Assembly: GCF_002844575.1 (NCBI RefSeq)
Contig: NZ_PIQO01000019.1
Span: 1-39,891, forward strand
Length of the DNA stretch: 39,891 nt
Direction of reading: 5' to 3'
From: Heyndrickxia camelliae
Lineage (GTDB): Bacteria; Bacillota; Bacilli; Bacillales; Bacillaceae_C
The position numbers were made by a program, and so were the translations under genes. Below the pieces are notes generated by a model. The model was not told the DNA's origin. It saw only the letters and a list, made by a program, of their open reading frames with translations, and ran no database searches. Shown here piece after piece: positions 1 to 8,295 of this stretch. How positions within the stretch are numbered: position 1 is the first letter of the stretch; each line of letters begins with the position of its first letter.

Positions 1-10
1 CTATTTGAAG

Positions 11-283
11 CTAGTTATGTCCCAGCCTCTTAAAGGGATACCAATTTAAAAATAGGATATTAACAGGAGGAATTAATACAGTGAAAGCAGGAAGCACCCA
101 CCAATTTATTTCTTTTGTAAAGTACCAATAACCGTGGTATTTAAAGTCTATAAAGGTTTCAGTAACTGCCTGGAAAGCGATTGTAAACATCGATATATGC
201 AGCAATTGATTTTTGTTTAGTCGTTTATTGGTTGTAAAAGCTAACAAGTTAAATAGAATAATCGCAGCAATAAATCCAATCAT
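11..283 (-). pseudogene. Truncated CBO0543-like membrane protein
   Basis: The reading frame encodes 90 residues with about three hydrophobic segments (near residues 2-18, 28-42 and 62-80) and ends with a WYPFKR motif. That pattern, with aromatic residues around GYWYFTKE, recalls the CBO0543 family of small Bacillaceae membrane proteins, which from memory run to about 150-160 residues. Here a TAG stop at 11-13 follows the YPF motif, where family members continue with another membrane segment. The gene may therefore be cut short by a nonsense mutation, or it may be a naturally short member. The window edge prevents checking further downstream. The start is an ATG preceded by a purine-rich AAGGAAG. 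The function of the family is unknown. Confidence 0.45.
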
Positions 284-649
284 CGAAAAGGTACTTCCTT
301 TTTACATTAGCTTTTTCAACCACACCGCTAATTATACTGTCAGATTTTTTTGTTCATGCCTTTACCTTTTTATCTAGGATAAGCACAACATGTCATTTTC
401 CTCCAAAATAAAATATTGTACTCCTTACAGTTAGGGTTCAGATATAATTTCCAATAATTGAACGTATTTATATTACCAAGCTTGAAGTCACTTATTATTT
501 AAGTTGGTCTTACATTAAGAAACGTTTTAATAACAGAAATATTATAGGCATAGGGAACGAGTCTTTCCTCGTTAGAGCAAAGATAAACTGAAGTTATAAC
601 TATTTAACGTTCGCCTATAAAGGATCAACGATTGAAAGAAGGTTAGGCT
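284..649. other. Intergenic region between divergent genes
   Basis: These 366 bp lie between a minus-strand and a plus-strand gene and must hold both promoters. The DNA is AT-rich, with no recognisable gene. The only structure noted is a short perfect inverted repeat, AACGAG at 556-561 and CTCGTT at 568-573, about 80 bp before the downstream start codon. No confident -35/-10 pair was picked. Confidence 0.5.
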
Positions 650-976
650 ATGAAAAGTAAGATTCACCGCTGTAATTGCCGTAACATGTGGAGAGTACAA
701 AGCAGAAAGCGGTCTATTACTGCATACACAATGTTCCTAAATGGAAAATGGTATGTTGAATTGAAGCCTGAAAGGAAATCCAATCCTAAAGGATTTGTTG
801 TAACGGATAGAGGTGAAAATATCATTATAAATCCACCTGACCCATTCATGGAATCCTTTGATAAACTACAACAGCTAGTATATGACAAAGAAAATGTATC
901 TTTTAACGTGCATCATGGAAAATATCTATATTTTGAAGATGATGGAGCATGTTACCTTCTTCAAATCAAAACATAA
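650..976 (+). CDS. Hypothetical protein, 108 aa
   Basis: The family is not recognised. The 108-residue product is basic at the N-terminus, with a Cys-x-Cys pair near residues 8-10 (HRCNCRNMW), and has no signal peptide or membrane segment, so it is probably cytoplasmic. The middle reads like a small beta-rich fold (FLNGKWYVELKP, then GFVVTDRGENIII). The ATG is preceded at suitable distance by GAAAGAAGG, a usable ribosome binding site. It stands alone, and a plus-strand hairpin with a T-run follows at 1161-1185. Compositional bias and codon use look normal for the window. It is a likely real gene of unknown role. Confidence 0.55.
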   Translation: MKSKIHRCNCRNMWRVQSRKRSITAYTMFLNGKWYVELKPERKSNPKGFVVTDRGENIIINPPDPFMESFDKLQQLVYDKENVSFNVHHGKYLYFEDDGACYLLQIKT

Positions 977-1160
977 AAACACCATGATGGGAAAATTTCA
1001 TGTTGATCATCTTGTACTAGGTTGAATACACAAACGCTACTTTTATTGACGACCCCCTTTACCTAAATAGACAAAGTTGACATGTTATCGTTTCTTACTT
1101 TTATTATCAATGCAAAATGGTAAGATATCATTCTAAAAAAAGCTTCTTATTTTGAAATGG

Positions 1161-1185
1161 AACCACTCTTTAAGGCGTGGTTTTT
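1161..1185 (+). terminator. Probable Rho-independent terminator
   Basis: AACCACTC pairs with GCGTGGTT across a loop of about 9 nt (one mismatch), followed on the plus strand by TTTTT. It probably ends the transcript of the 108-aa gene about 190 bp upstream. Confidence 0.4.
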
Positions 1186-1245
1186 CATTTGACTATAAAT
1201 ATAAGATATACCAACAAAGAATATAGCAGCTGTAAATCATTTATA

Positions 1246-1659
1246 CTAACTAGAAACTGGATATTGCTTTAGCATAGAGAAGCAAAAAGCTAATTTATGA
1301 GCAAACTGAATTGGAGATTCCACAGATTGCAGATGGATATACATGATAACTGGATGGGTAAAAAGCCAGTGATTATGAAGGGCACTGATAATCAGTCCCT
1401 GTTGAGCTGCCGCCTGAGTAAATGCTGGGATTTCCTCCTCCAAAATTGCAATCTCAGCAATGTTTAGTGCATTACCATATGGATCCAGCGATTCGAAGGT
1501 CGCATCGACTCCAAGAACAGCCGTGCTTTTCTTCCCCTGAATAGTTATTTCAAATGGTCGTTTAAAACGAACAGAGCAACCCCCATGTTCTAATGTACTT
1601 TTTCCACTTAAGATGTGCGCAAATTGATCACAAATCGAATTCATATGTCCTTTACTCAT
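1246..1659 (-). CDS. DUF1259 family protein
   Basis: This 137-residue protein matches the DUF1259 family (LpqO/LppY-like), whose members share a histidine-rich core of the form ALHNHW followed by P-x-I-M-Y-I-H. Here SALHNHWLFTHP and MYIHLQ lie at about residues 91-110. The spaced histidines suggest a metal or ligand site, but the family has no established function. There is no signal peptide. Many relatives are longer and carry two copies of the domain, so this is a single-domain version. The start codon is well fixed: AGGAGG sits 9 nt before the ATG. It is monocistronic, with the lipoprotein gene behind it on the same strand separated by a terminator at 1773-1800. Confidence 0.75.
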   Translation of the reverse strand: MSKGHMNSICDQFAHILSGKSTLEHGGCSVRFKRPFEITIQGKKSTAVLGVDATFESLDPYGNALNIAEIAILEEEIPAFTQAAAQQGLIISALHNHWLFTHPVIMYIHLQSVESPIQFAHKLAFCFSMLKQYPVSS

Positions 1660-1772
1660 CTAATTTCTCCTCCTTTTTTGGAAACATATGCAGGAGGAAA
1701 AATTGCTATGTATACAAAAAGCAGCCACTAAAGAAACGGGCAATTTAGTCTACAGAAGTTCCGCGATTCAGC

Positions 1773-1800
1773 AAAAAACACACAAAAATAACTTGTGTGT
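1773..1800 (-). terminator. Terminator of the lipoprotein gene
   Basis: Read on the minus strand, ACACACAA pairs perfectly with TTGTGTGT across a 7-nt loop and runs into TTTTTT. It lies 67 bp after the stop codon of the minus-strand lipoprotein gene. Confidence 0.65.
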
Positions 1801-1866
1801 ACGCTAAAGGCAAAATCCCCTGTATTTTCACGGAACCTGTGTCCGCCTTCTGGAGAGCACCACGTA

Positions 1867-2481
1867 TTACTTTTTCCGATCAACGAGTGTGATTTTATAC
1901 ACAACTGCTAATTCAGATTGCTTCATTACATTCGGAAATTTCCCCTCTGCATACTCCAAATTGCCGCTTATTGCGTTTTTCGACGTTCCCATCCAAGCGG
2001 CTAAATAAACGGGCTTACCCTTGATTAATTTGATTTTTTTATTTAATACACTTCCATACGAACTCACGGAAATATTTTTTACAGGCTGTGTCGTACTGGA
2101 TATTCCACTCGGTATTCCCATTAATACATTCAATTCTTTTTCTTCCTGTAACAACTGAGTTCCGAATGATAAAATTTCGTTGTGAAAAGTATTTTTCGGT
2201 TCATCAGAAGTACTCATTAGTTCACCTGTATTTTTACCATTTTCATATTTTACGAGTTCCAATTTTAAATCTTCATTCTTTTGCAAGCGACCATTTAACT
2301 TATAGTATTGAATAAATTGTAATCCGGTTTTACTGATTAGTGTTTTCTCTTTACTCGATAATTTTAATGGTTCAATGGTCAAATCTGTTGTTTTTACAGC
2401 AACATTTTGTTTTGACGTTGAACACGCCGCTAACATAAACACCGCAATGACAAGCATGAAATATTTACTAAATACTTTCAA
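1867..2481 (-). CDS. Hypothetical lipoprotein, 204 aa
   Basis: The N-terminus is a lipoprotein signal peptide: Lys near the start, a hydrophobic run to residue 17, then LAAC with the acylated Cys at position 20. The mature protein (about 184 residues) is hydrophilic, Lys-rich and Thr/Ser-rich, and should be tethered to the outer face of the cytoplasmic membrane. The family is not recognised. The segment QFIQYYKLNG and the C-terminal VVYKITLVDRK suggest a beta-rich extracellular domain. The start codon is TTG, supported by AGGAGG 8 nt upstream, and no better ATG exists in frame. It is a single gene with its own terminator. Confidence 0.7.
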   Translation of the reverse strand: MKVFSKYFMLVIAVFMLAACSTSKQNVAVKTTDLTIEPLKLSSKEKTLISKTGLQFIQYYKLNGRLQKNEDLKLELVKYENGKNTGELMSTSDEPKNTFHNEILSFGTQLLQEEKELNVLMGIPSGISSTTQPVKNISVSSYGSVLNKKIKLIKGKPVYLAAWMGTSKNAISGNLEYAEGKFPNVMKQSELAVVYKITLVDRKK

Positions 2482-2627
2482 CTTTTATTCCTCCTAGTCT
2501 TCCACTGATTCATCTATTATACTATAAAAGTCCAATATAGATATTTTTTTCCATTTCTGCATTCTGGAAAAGTTTTAAGCTAATACTGGTGAGCTATAAA
2601 ATTTCGGTTGCCGCTCCCCATGTGCTT

Positions 2628-3000
2628 CTATTCAGTCCTCTTATTGGATACACTTACATCCATGGATAATTCAGCATCTGTATAAAGATCCAGCAATGCA
2701 GCTTGATAAAATATGCTCCTGCTTGCCTGTCATGGCTGCCACGATGGTAAGTATTTGCGTATCTATATTATTACGATTCAGAGCTGCCAGCAGTTCTTGC
2801 AAAAAGAGTGTTGCCGCTGCGCTCGGGAATATAACGCAAGCCTTTTCCTGTAAATTGCTAATCTCTTAAACGCTGTTCATCGATAAAAATATAGCAAATT
2901 CACCTTCTAAGGCTGGCACCAACATACAATCTCCAAGGACATTTTTCGAAAAACAGTGCTTGCTGCTTTTAAAAACGTGATTTACGTCATATTCCCCCAT
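2628..3000 (-). pseudogene. Decayed ORF of unknown family
   Basis: An open frame starts with ATG at 3000 (MGEYDVNHVF). It is interrupted by TAA at 2866-2868 after 44 codons, then continues in the same frame for 65 codons (EKACVIFPSAAATLFLQEL, ALNRNNIDTQIL) to a TGA at 2671-2673. A shift of frame near 2690 opens LLDLYTDAELSMDVSV, which ends at 2628. The coding-like composition on both sides of the breaks argues for an inactivated gene of about 120 codons rather than chance. I do not recognise the family. The remaining DNA to 3126 holds the upstream region of the glycine-rich gene. Confidence 0.35.
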
Positions 3001-3126
3001 TACTTATAATTCACTCCAATATTCCACCCTTTTATTTCACCCTTCATAAGGACAAACTCAGAACTGGTCTATTTTTCATAAGCTATAAATGAAGTGATAG
3101 ACAGTTGTATAAGAGGAGGAAAAAGA

Positions 3127-3357
3127 ATGCCATTCGGTGCTTACCCATATCAAGGTTTTGAGATAGGAAAAAGAAAGGATGGTTATGGTGCTCGTATGGG
3201 ACCAGGTGGATATTTTGGTCCTGGTAGTTTTGGCGGAGTCGGCGGCGGATTAGGCTTAGCTTTCGGGGGATTAGGTGCAGTTGCCGGGTTGGTCGGTGCT
3301 GCATATGGTTTGAACAGTTTACGATTATTAAGAGGTAGAGTGCCTTTCTTTTATTAA
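3127..3357 (+). CDS. Glycine-rich small protein, possibly spore-associated
   Basis: The ATG at 3127 is chosen because AGGAGG lies exactly 7 nt upstream; the longer frame from 3094 would place this site inside the coding region. The product has 76 residues: an N-terminal aromatic part (PFGAYPYQGFEIGKRKDGYG), a long Gly-rich stretch with repeated GG and GLG steps, a short hydrophobic Gly/Ala helix-like segment and a basic tail. Small glycine-rich proteins like this are common in spore coats of Bacillaceae, and a CATA-N3-TA element at 3077-3085, the -10 consensus of SigK and close to SigE, lies where a promoter would be expected. No good matching -35 was found. The spore link is inference. Confidence 0.6.
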   Translation: MPFGAYPYQGFEIGKRKDGYGARMGPGGYFGPGSFGGVGGGLGLAFGGLGAVAGLVGAAYGLNSLRLLRGRVPFFY

Positions 3358-3425
3358 AATATCATATGCATATACAGGGGTTTTTATAAAAAAACCGTAA
3401 ATCTTGTGCATCAGAGTACGGATGA

Positions 3426-3475
3426 GTGAAAATGGAAGGAAAATTTTATAAAGGGAAATAGCTCTTCCATTTTCA
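3426..3475. repeat. 13-bp perfect inverted repeat
   Basis: GTGAAAATGGAAG at 3426-3438 is the exact reverse complement of CTTCCATTTTCAC at 3463-3475, with a 24-nt centre. It lies between the convergent glycine-rich gene and the ABC permease. Neither side has a T-run, so it is not a normal intrinsic terminator. It may still protect the 3' end of the permease transcript. Confidence 0.6.
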
Positions 3476-3574
3476 CCTGATGTTGACTTTTCCAAGAAAA
3501 AAGACGGTGAATGAGCTGCAAATACATTCTTATCATTTTTCATAAAAGACCTCTCGTGATGGCCTTCTAATCTA

Positions 3575-4606
3575 CTAAGCTGTCCTCTCTTTTCGCTGTA
3601 AAAGCACTGCCCCAATCACAATGAGCCCTTTAAACGCCTCTCTTAGAAATGGAGGAACTCCAAATAAGTTCAATAAATTATTCATTACTGCAATAATCAA
3701 CATCCCATAAATCGTTCCAATGATAAATCCTCTTCCGCCCATCAAACTTGTTCCCCCCACTACAGCTGCAGCGATAGCGTCCATTTCAGCCCCTCTTCCG
3801 GCATTTGCAAAGTCCATAGAACCTATGCGCGTTACTTGAAGAATCGCTGCGATGGCAACAAGAATTCCCATAAGAGCATATACTCTTACCTTAATTTTAT
3901 CCACATTGACACCTGATAGCTTTGCGGATTTTTCATTGGAACCAACCGCTATAACTTGTCTGCCGAAGACGGTGCGCTTGGATACATAATGGAGGATATA
4001 CGCTATGACTGCCCAATAGAGAATCGGCATAAGCAAATATCCCCCAATGCTGAAATTGGAAATTTGCAAGAAATCCATTGGTAGAGTAGGATTATACCCT
4101 TGCATGAACTGTTGAGTTACACTTCGGAAGATCATCATTGCGCCTAATGTAATAATAAATGGTGGAGTCTTTCCTTTTGTGATCGTAATACCAATTAGTG
4201 CCCCTAATAAATAGCCAAAACCTATTACGATAACGACTGCGATAATAAAGGCAGGGATTCCTGTTATCCCTATTTGCGCCAATATTCCTTTAGAGCCTGT
4301 ATCCAATAGAATCATCGCAAAAGCACCGGTTGCAACTAAAGTAGAGCCTACGGATAGATCAATCCCCGCCGTCATAATGACAAATGTCATTCCTAATGCA
4401 ATAATTCCAATTCCGGCGTTGTTTCTTAGAATATTAATCCAGTTGTTGAGCCATGACTGGAACCAGCTGCCGAAGGAATCATAATTAAATCCTAATACCA
4501 ATGTCTGCAGAATCACCATTATGATGAGCGCAATGGCCGTACTAAATAGCGGAGCCTCCTTCCATTTATGACGGAACCACTGTAAGAAGCTTTTCCAATT
4601 ATTCAT
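3575..4606 (-). CDS. Sugar ABC transporter permease (RbsC type)
   Basis: This is the membrane subunit of an ABC importer for a sugar or polyol (BPD_transp_2 family, like RbsC, MglC and AraH). The 343 residues hold about ten hydrophobic segments. The family hallmark AGIDLSVGS is at about residues 80-88, and the conserved cytoplasmic segment ending in GGRGFIIGT is near residue 292, with the preceding AAAVVGGTSLMGG. The length is normal for the family. It is the last gene of a four-gene minus-strand operon, starting 18 bp after the ATPase stop codon. It should form a homodimeric pore driven by the double-domain ATPase next to it. The substrate is not readable from the sequence. Confidence 0.93.
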   Translation of the reverse strand: MNNWKSFLQWFRHKWKEAPLFSTAIALIIMVILQTLVLGFNYDSFGSWFQSWLNNWINILRNNAGIGIIALGMTFVIMTAGIDLSVGSTLVATGAFAMILLDTGSKGILAQIGITGIPAFIIAVVIVIGFGYLLGALIGITITKGKTPPFIITLGAMMIFRSVTQQFMQGYNPTLPMDFLQISNFSIGGYLLMPILYWAVIAYILHYVSKRTVFGRQVIAVGSNEKSAKLSGVNVDKIKVRVYALMGILVAIAAILQVTRIGSMDFANAGRGAEMDAIAAAVVGGTSLMGGRGFIIGTIYGMLIIAVMNNLLNLFGVPPFLREAFKGLIVIGAVLLQRKERTA

Positions 4607-4624
4607 CGTTTCCCTTCCCCTCCC

Positions 4625-6115
4625 TTATTGGGCTAATGAACCGCCTGTTGCGAGACGCATAATATCGTGCTCTGTCATCGTTTCACCCGTTACTTCCCCT
4701 TGAATAGCTCCATGGTACATGACAAGCGCCCGGTCACATACGCGGGTTATTTCCTGTCCTTCACTCGAGAGCACAATGATGGCAATGTTTTCCTCGGCAA
4801 GTTGCAGGATAATATTGTAGATGTCTTCTTTTGCCCCAACATCCACACCTTGTGTAGGGTTGTCTAAGATTAGCAGTTTCGGTTTTGCCATTAACCACTT
4901 GGATAAAATAACCTTTTGCTGATTCCCGCCTGAAAGACTATGAATGCTGTCTGTTTCTTGTCCCATCTTGATTCGTAATGCTTTTCGTTGCTGAGCAAAT
5001 TCTTCCCTATGTTTTTGAATGCGAAGAATTCCATGCTTGGAATAGGTCGGCCACGTCACGATGGATGCGTTTTCTAATATATCCATATCCTTGATAATCC
5101 CATTCTCTTTCCTGTTGCGCGGTACATATGCAATGCCTTCCTTGATTGCATGAGTGGTACTTTTTATGGTTATTTCCTTGCCATTTAAGTACATTTTTCC
5201 GGATGCAGGTTTGTCTACTCCAAAAATGGCTTGAAATAGTTCACTTCGACCATCCCCCAAAAGCCCAGTCACCCCTAGAACTTCACCGGCTCTAACAGAA
5301 AAGTTAATATCTCGGTAGTCTTTATAATTCGAAAGTCCCTCTACTCGCAAAACTTCTGTCCCAAGCTTTTTCTCTTTTAACAGGGACCCTGTTCTTACCT
5401 CATATCCCACCATATATCTTGCCAAATCATTGGTAGTCACTTCGCGGATGTTTCCTTCCGCAACAAGATTTCCATCCCGCAATACTGTGAATCTATCACA
5501 GACGGTCATCACCTCATGTAGTTTATGAGAAATAAAGATAATCCCTACCCCTTTACTTTTTAAAGCTCTCATCATGGAAAAAACTCTATTTATTTCATGA
5601 TTGGTTAAGGAGGTGGTAGGTTCATCCATAATGATGTAGGAAGCATTCATCATCATTGCCCTGCAGATTTCTACTATTTGTTTATAGGAAGCATCCAAAT
5701 CAGATACATACGTTTTCGGATCTAGAAGAACGTTCATTTTTTTAAAAACTTCCTTCGTTTCGTGCAACATTCTTTCTAAGTCCAGTCTTCCTCTTTTCGT
5801 TCTTACTTCTCTTCCAAGAAACATATTTTCAAAAATCGGCAAATCATTAATGAGATTTAGTTCCTGGTGAATAAAGGCAATACCTGCCTCTTGAGATTGT
5901 GCAGGATTAGCGAACTTTACTGAATTGCCATCAATGCTTATCGTGCCTGAGTCCGTTTGATGGACGCCGCCAAGTATATTCATCAAGGTCGATTTTCCCG
6001 CTCCATTTTCACCAAGCAGAGCACATATTTCTCCCCCCTTTAAGGTAATCGATACATTTTTCAAGACCTCGTTACTTCCAAATGACTTCCTAATATTTTT
6101 CATCTCGATTATCAT
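4625..6115 (-). CDS. Sugar ABC transporter ATPase, two NBDs (RbsA/MglA type)
   Basis: This 496-residue protein has two nucleotide-binding domains in one chain and powers the adjacent permease. NBD1 has Walker A GENGAGKST at 35-43, Walker B ending IIMDEP at 161-166, and switch His197. Its signature around 138-150 (SDLDASYKQIVEI) is degenerate, as is usual in this family. NBD2 has a degenerate Walker A (GLLGDGRSE, 284-292) and a good signature LSGGN at 394-398. Its Walker B reads LLILDNP, so the catalytic Glu position is Asn419 (codon 4859-4861). The family normally has DEP here, so NBD2 is probably less active or inactive in hydrolysis. The length is normal. A hairpin at 6141-6161 separates it from the binding-protein gene and probably lowers its expression. 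Confidence 0.93.
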   Translation of the reverse strand: MIIEMKNIRKSFGSNEVLKNVSITLKGGEICALLGENGAGKSTLMNILGGVHQTDSGTISIDGNSVKFANPAQSQEAGIAFIHQELNLINDLPIFENMFLGREVRTKRGRLDLERMLHETKEVFKKMNVLLDPKTYVSDLDASYKQIVEICRAMMMNASYIIMDEPTTSLTNHEINRVFSMMRALKSKGVGIIFISHKLHEVMTVCDRFTVLRDGNLVAEGNIREVTTNDLARYMVGYEVRTGSLLKEKKLGTEVLRVEGLSNYKDYRDINFSVRAGEVLGVTGLLGDGRSELFQAIFGVDKPASGKMYLNGKEITIKSTTHAIKEGIAYVPRNRKENGIIKDMDILENASIVTWPTYSKHGILRIQKHREEFAQQRKALRIKMGQETDSIHSLSGGNQQKVILSKWLMAKPKLLILDNPTQGVDVGAKEDIYNIILQLAEENIAIIVLSSEGQEITRVCDRALVMYHGAIQGEVTGETMTEHDIMRLATGGSLAQ

Positions 6116-6140
6116 TTCGCAACCAACCTTTATAAAAAGA

Positions 6141-6161
6141 GGCTATAGCAATGCCATAACC
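6141..6161 (-). terminator. Intercistronic hairpin between binding protein and ATPase
   Basis: On the minus strand GGTTATGGC pairs with GCTATAGCC (two G-U pairs, 3-nt loop) and is followed by TCTTTTTAT. Such leaky terminators or 3' stabilisers after a binding-protein gene keep that protein in excess over the membrane subunits. Confidence 0.55.
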
Positions 6162-6193
6162 CCTCATGTGTTTTCGTTCGATAGAAACATAGA

Positions 6194-7171
6194 TTAATAT
6201 GGTGATTGATCATCTAAATATTTTTGGTAATTGGATTTATCTACAATAGTAGTAGGAATAATCGTCTCTTTTGGGACATCTTCTCCATTTAAAAGCTTTA
6301 ACGCAATATCTACTGCGTCTTTGACCATTGCTGGGCTATATAGTGCGGATTCAATCCAGATGTCATTGTTTTCCGGCATCATTTTAAAGTATTCCTGCAT
6401 GCCGCCACCGCCAGTGACCACTTTAATATCAGTCCTGCCAGCTTCCTTGATTGCCTGCAAAACACCAATAGACGTTTCATCATCCATAGAATAAACAGCA
6501 TCAATCTTTTTATTTTTAGTCAAGATATCTGAGAAGTCCTTTAGCCCATCTTCACGAGTAAACTTTGTTGCATAGGTGAGGATTTTCATATCTGGTGCGA
6601 TCTCCTTCATTGTATCAACAAATCCCTGTTTTCTTAGTTCTGAAACGGATCCTGAAGAAGGAACTTCCAGCATGACTACCGTTCCTGTTTTCCCGATCTT
6701 GTCTACCACATACTTAGCTCCTTGAATCCCCATATCTTTATTATCTCCCGCTACCCGGTAGACACCATCTACATCGATTTTGATGTCAAAGTTGACAATC
6801 TTTATTCCGGCATCCAATGCTTGCTTAATCGGCACCTCCATGCCTTCCCACTGTGGAAATGCCACAATGGCTTCGGCTCCCCATGTTTTTAAGTCATCTA
6901 GTTGGGAAGTCATTTCTTCCGCATTGTTACTCGTCTGTATTTTGTACTCAATCTTATCTCCTAGCTCTTTTGCCCGGAGCTCTGCATTGTACGCAACCGC
7001 AGCGACCCAGCCATGTGTAACTGCCGGTGCCAGTATTCCGATTTTGTGCTTTTTGCCACCTGAACTTCCGCCATTACCATTGTTTCCGGATGACTTTTCA
7101 CCGCCACATGCAGTGAGAAGCGGCACCATTATTAGTACGACTGCAACAAGCATCCATAAAGTCTTCTTCAC
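6194..7171 (-). CDS. Sugar ABC transporter substrate-binding lipoprotein (RbsB-like)
   Basis: This is the extracellular binding protein of the import system (Peripla_BP_4/RbsB fold). I place the start at GTG 7171: it gives a clean signal peptide (start-KKTLWMLVAVVLIMVP, lipobox LLTAC, Cys22) and sits about 8 nt after GGAGGGGG. An ATG six codons upstream (7189) would place that site inside the gene. After the Cys comes a Gly/Ser/Asn linker, then the ligand-binding domain beginning KIGILAPAVTHGW. FPQWEGMEVP, GDNKDMGIQG and YSMDDETSIG are the usual hinge and pocket regions. It would have 325 residues. The ligand is likely a sugar or polyol, and the dehydrogenase upstream supports this. Confidence 0.9.
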   Translation of the reverse strand: MKKTLWMLVAVVLIMVPLLTACGGEKSSGNNGNGGSSGGKKHKIGILAPAVTHGWVAAVAYNAELRAKELGDKIEYKIQTSNNAEEMTSQLDDLKTWGAEAIVAFPQWEGMEVPIKQALDAGIKIVNFDIKIDVDGVYRVAGDNKDMGIQGAKYVVDKIGKTGTVVMLEVPSSGSVSELRKQGFVDTMKEIAPDMKILTYATKFTREDGLKDFSDILTKNKKIDAVYSMDDETSIGVLQAIKEAGRTDIKVVTGGGGMQEYFKMMPENNDIWIESALYSPAMVKDAVDIALKLLNGEDVPKETIIPTTIVDKSNYQKYLDDQSPY

Positions 7172-7235
7172 TCCCCATTCCCCCTCCATAATTTACTCCC
7201 AAACAGCATTATTCTATTATATATACTAAAAAGAT

Positions 7236-7254
7236 TACTTCATTTTATGAAGTA
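7236..7254 (-). terminator. Hairpin between dehydrogenase and binding-protein genes
   Basis: TACTTCAT and ATGAAGTA form a perfect 8-bp stem with a 3-nt loop, followed on the minus strand by ATCTTTTTAG. It sits in the 107-bp gap after the dehydrogenase. It may be a weak terminator or processing site, with the downstream genes partly under their own promoter. Confidence 0.45.
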
Positions 7255-7278
7255 GCTTTATTTCTTATACCGAAACAT

Positions 7279-8295
7279 CTAGACATGTTTTCCGTCCAGT
7301 ATCGATTCCACCACTTTTAACGTGGTTAAAGCTTGTTCGCCTGTAATAGGAGGTTCTTTATCATTCATAATAGAATCTATAAAAGCCTCGATTACACCAG
7401 TGCTCGTTTGGTTCTCATTTGTTTGAATGGATTCCAATTCGTATTTAATTACTTCTCCATCCTTTGTTTCAATCAAAAGCGGAAAGTGAGGATGATCATA
7501 CATTTTCATAATCCCGTTTTGACAGTAGATAATGGTGGAATTATCTTCGAAACCGTAATAAGTCCATGAGAAGGAAGCATTTCCGATTCGTCCTTTTCTC
7601 GTTTTTAAAGCACAAACGACGTTATCACATACTTCTATTCGCTTTCCGTTTTCATCGGTTTTATCCAAGGTAGCGTGAAACGCTTTCACTTCTTCGATCA
7701 CATCGTCTAGTAAGTAGTGAATAAGGTCGATTTTATGGATACCTAAATCTCCTGCAACTCCTAAGGAAGAACGTTCTTTTTTAAAAAACCAGGTAGCGTT
7801 CGACTTTTCCACTCCCCAGCTTTCCGGTCCTTTATGGCCAAACGTTGTGGTAAAAGTTAATACGTCCCCTAGTTCTTTCTTCTCAATGATTTGTTTAGCT
7901 TTTTGGTGCACCTTAGTCAATCGTTGATTATGGTCTACCATTAATTTCTTACCTGACCTTTTTTGTGCTGCTAGGATTTTTTCTGCACACTCTACATTTA
8001 TGGCAAGCGGTTTTTCACAAAGGACATGCTTACCATTCAACAAGGCATTAGTGGAATAGATATGATGGGCATCATTGGAGGAACAATCACTTATTGCTAT
8101 AATTTTTGGATCATGGTACAGTTCTTCCACTGTTTCTACTGCACGACCGCCAAATAAACTAGCTAATGTTTTCGCTCTTTCTAGATGACGGTCATAAAAT
8201 ACAATTTCTTCGACATGTGGATTTGCTTTATATTCCGGCCCATGGCGAAATCTAGCAATCGAGCCGCAGCCAATAATCCCAACTTTTAACCCCAA
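7279..8295 (-). CDS. Gfo/Idh/MocA family oxidoreductase
   Basis: This NAD(P)-dependent dehydrogenase (338 aa) is of the glucose-fructose oxidoreductase/inositol dehydrogenase type. The N-terminal Rossmann fold shows GIIGCGSIA at 6-14 and the family hallmark CEKPLA near residue 93. The C-terminal alpha/beta domain contains GDLGIHKIDLIHYLL (about 182-196), whose Asp and His correspond to the usual catalytic D-x-x-x-H pair. The length is typical. It is the first gene of the minus-strand operon with a sugar ABC importer, so it probably oxidises a hydroxyl of the imported sugar or polyol in the cytoplasm. Substrate and cofactor preference cannot be read from sequence. No regulator gene lies next to it. 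Confidence 0.9.
   Translation of the reverse strand: MGLKVGIIGCGSIARFRHGPEYKANPHVEEIVFYDRHLERAKTLASLFGGRAVETVEELYHDPKIIAISDCSSNDAHHIYSTNALLNGKHVLCEKPLAINVECAEKILAAQKRSGKKLMVDHNQRLTKVHQKAKQIIEKKELGDVLTFTTTFGHKGPESWGVEKSNATWFFKKERSSLGVAGDLGIHKIDLIHYLLDDVIEEVKAFHATLDKTDENGKRIEVCDNVVCALKTRKGRIGNASFSWTYYGFEDNSTIIYCQNGIMKMYDHPHFPLLIETKDGEVIKYELESIQTNENQTSTGVIEAFIDSIMNDKEPPITGEQALTTLKVVESILDGKHV

Noticed and set aside
3328-3615. 95-codon minus-strand frame after the permease
   Set aside because: It overlaps the permease end and the inverted repeat, lacks a start site and looks unlike a protein.
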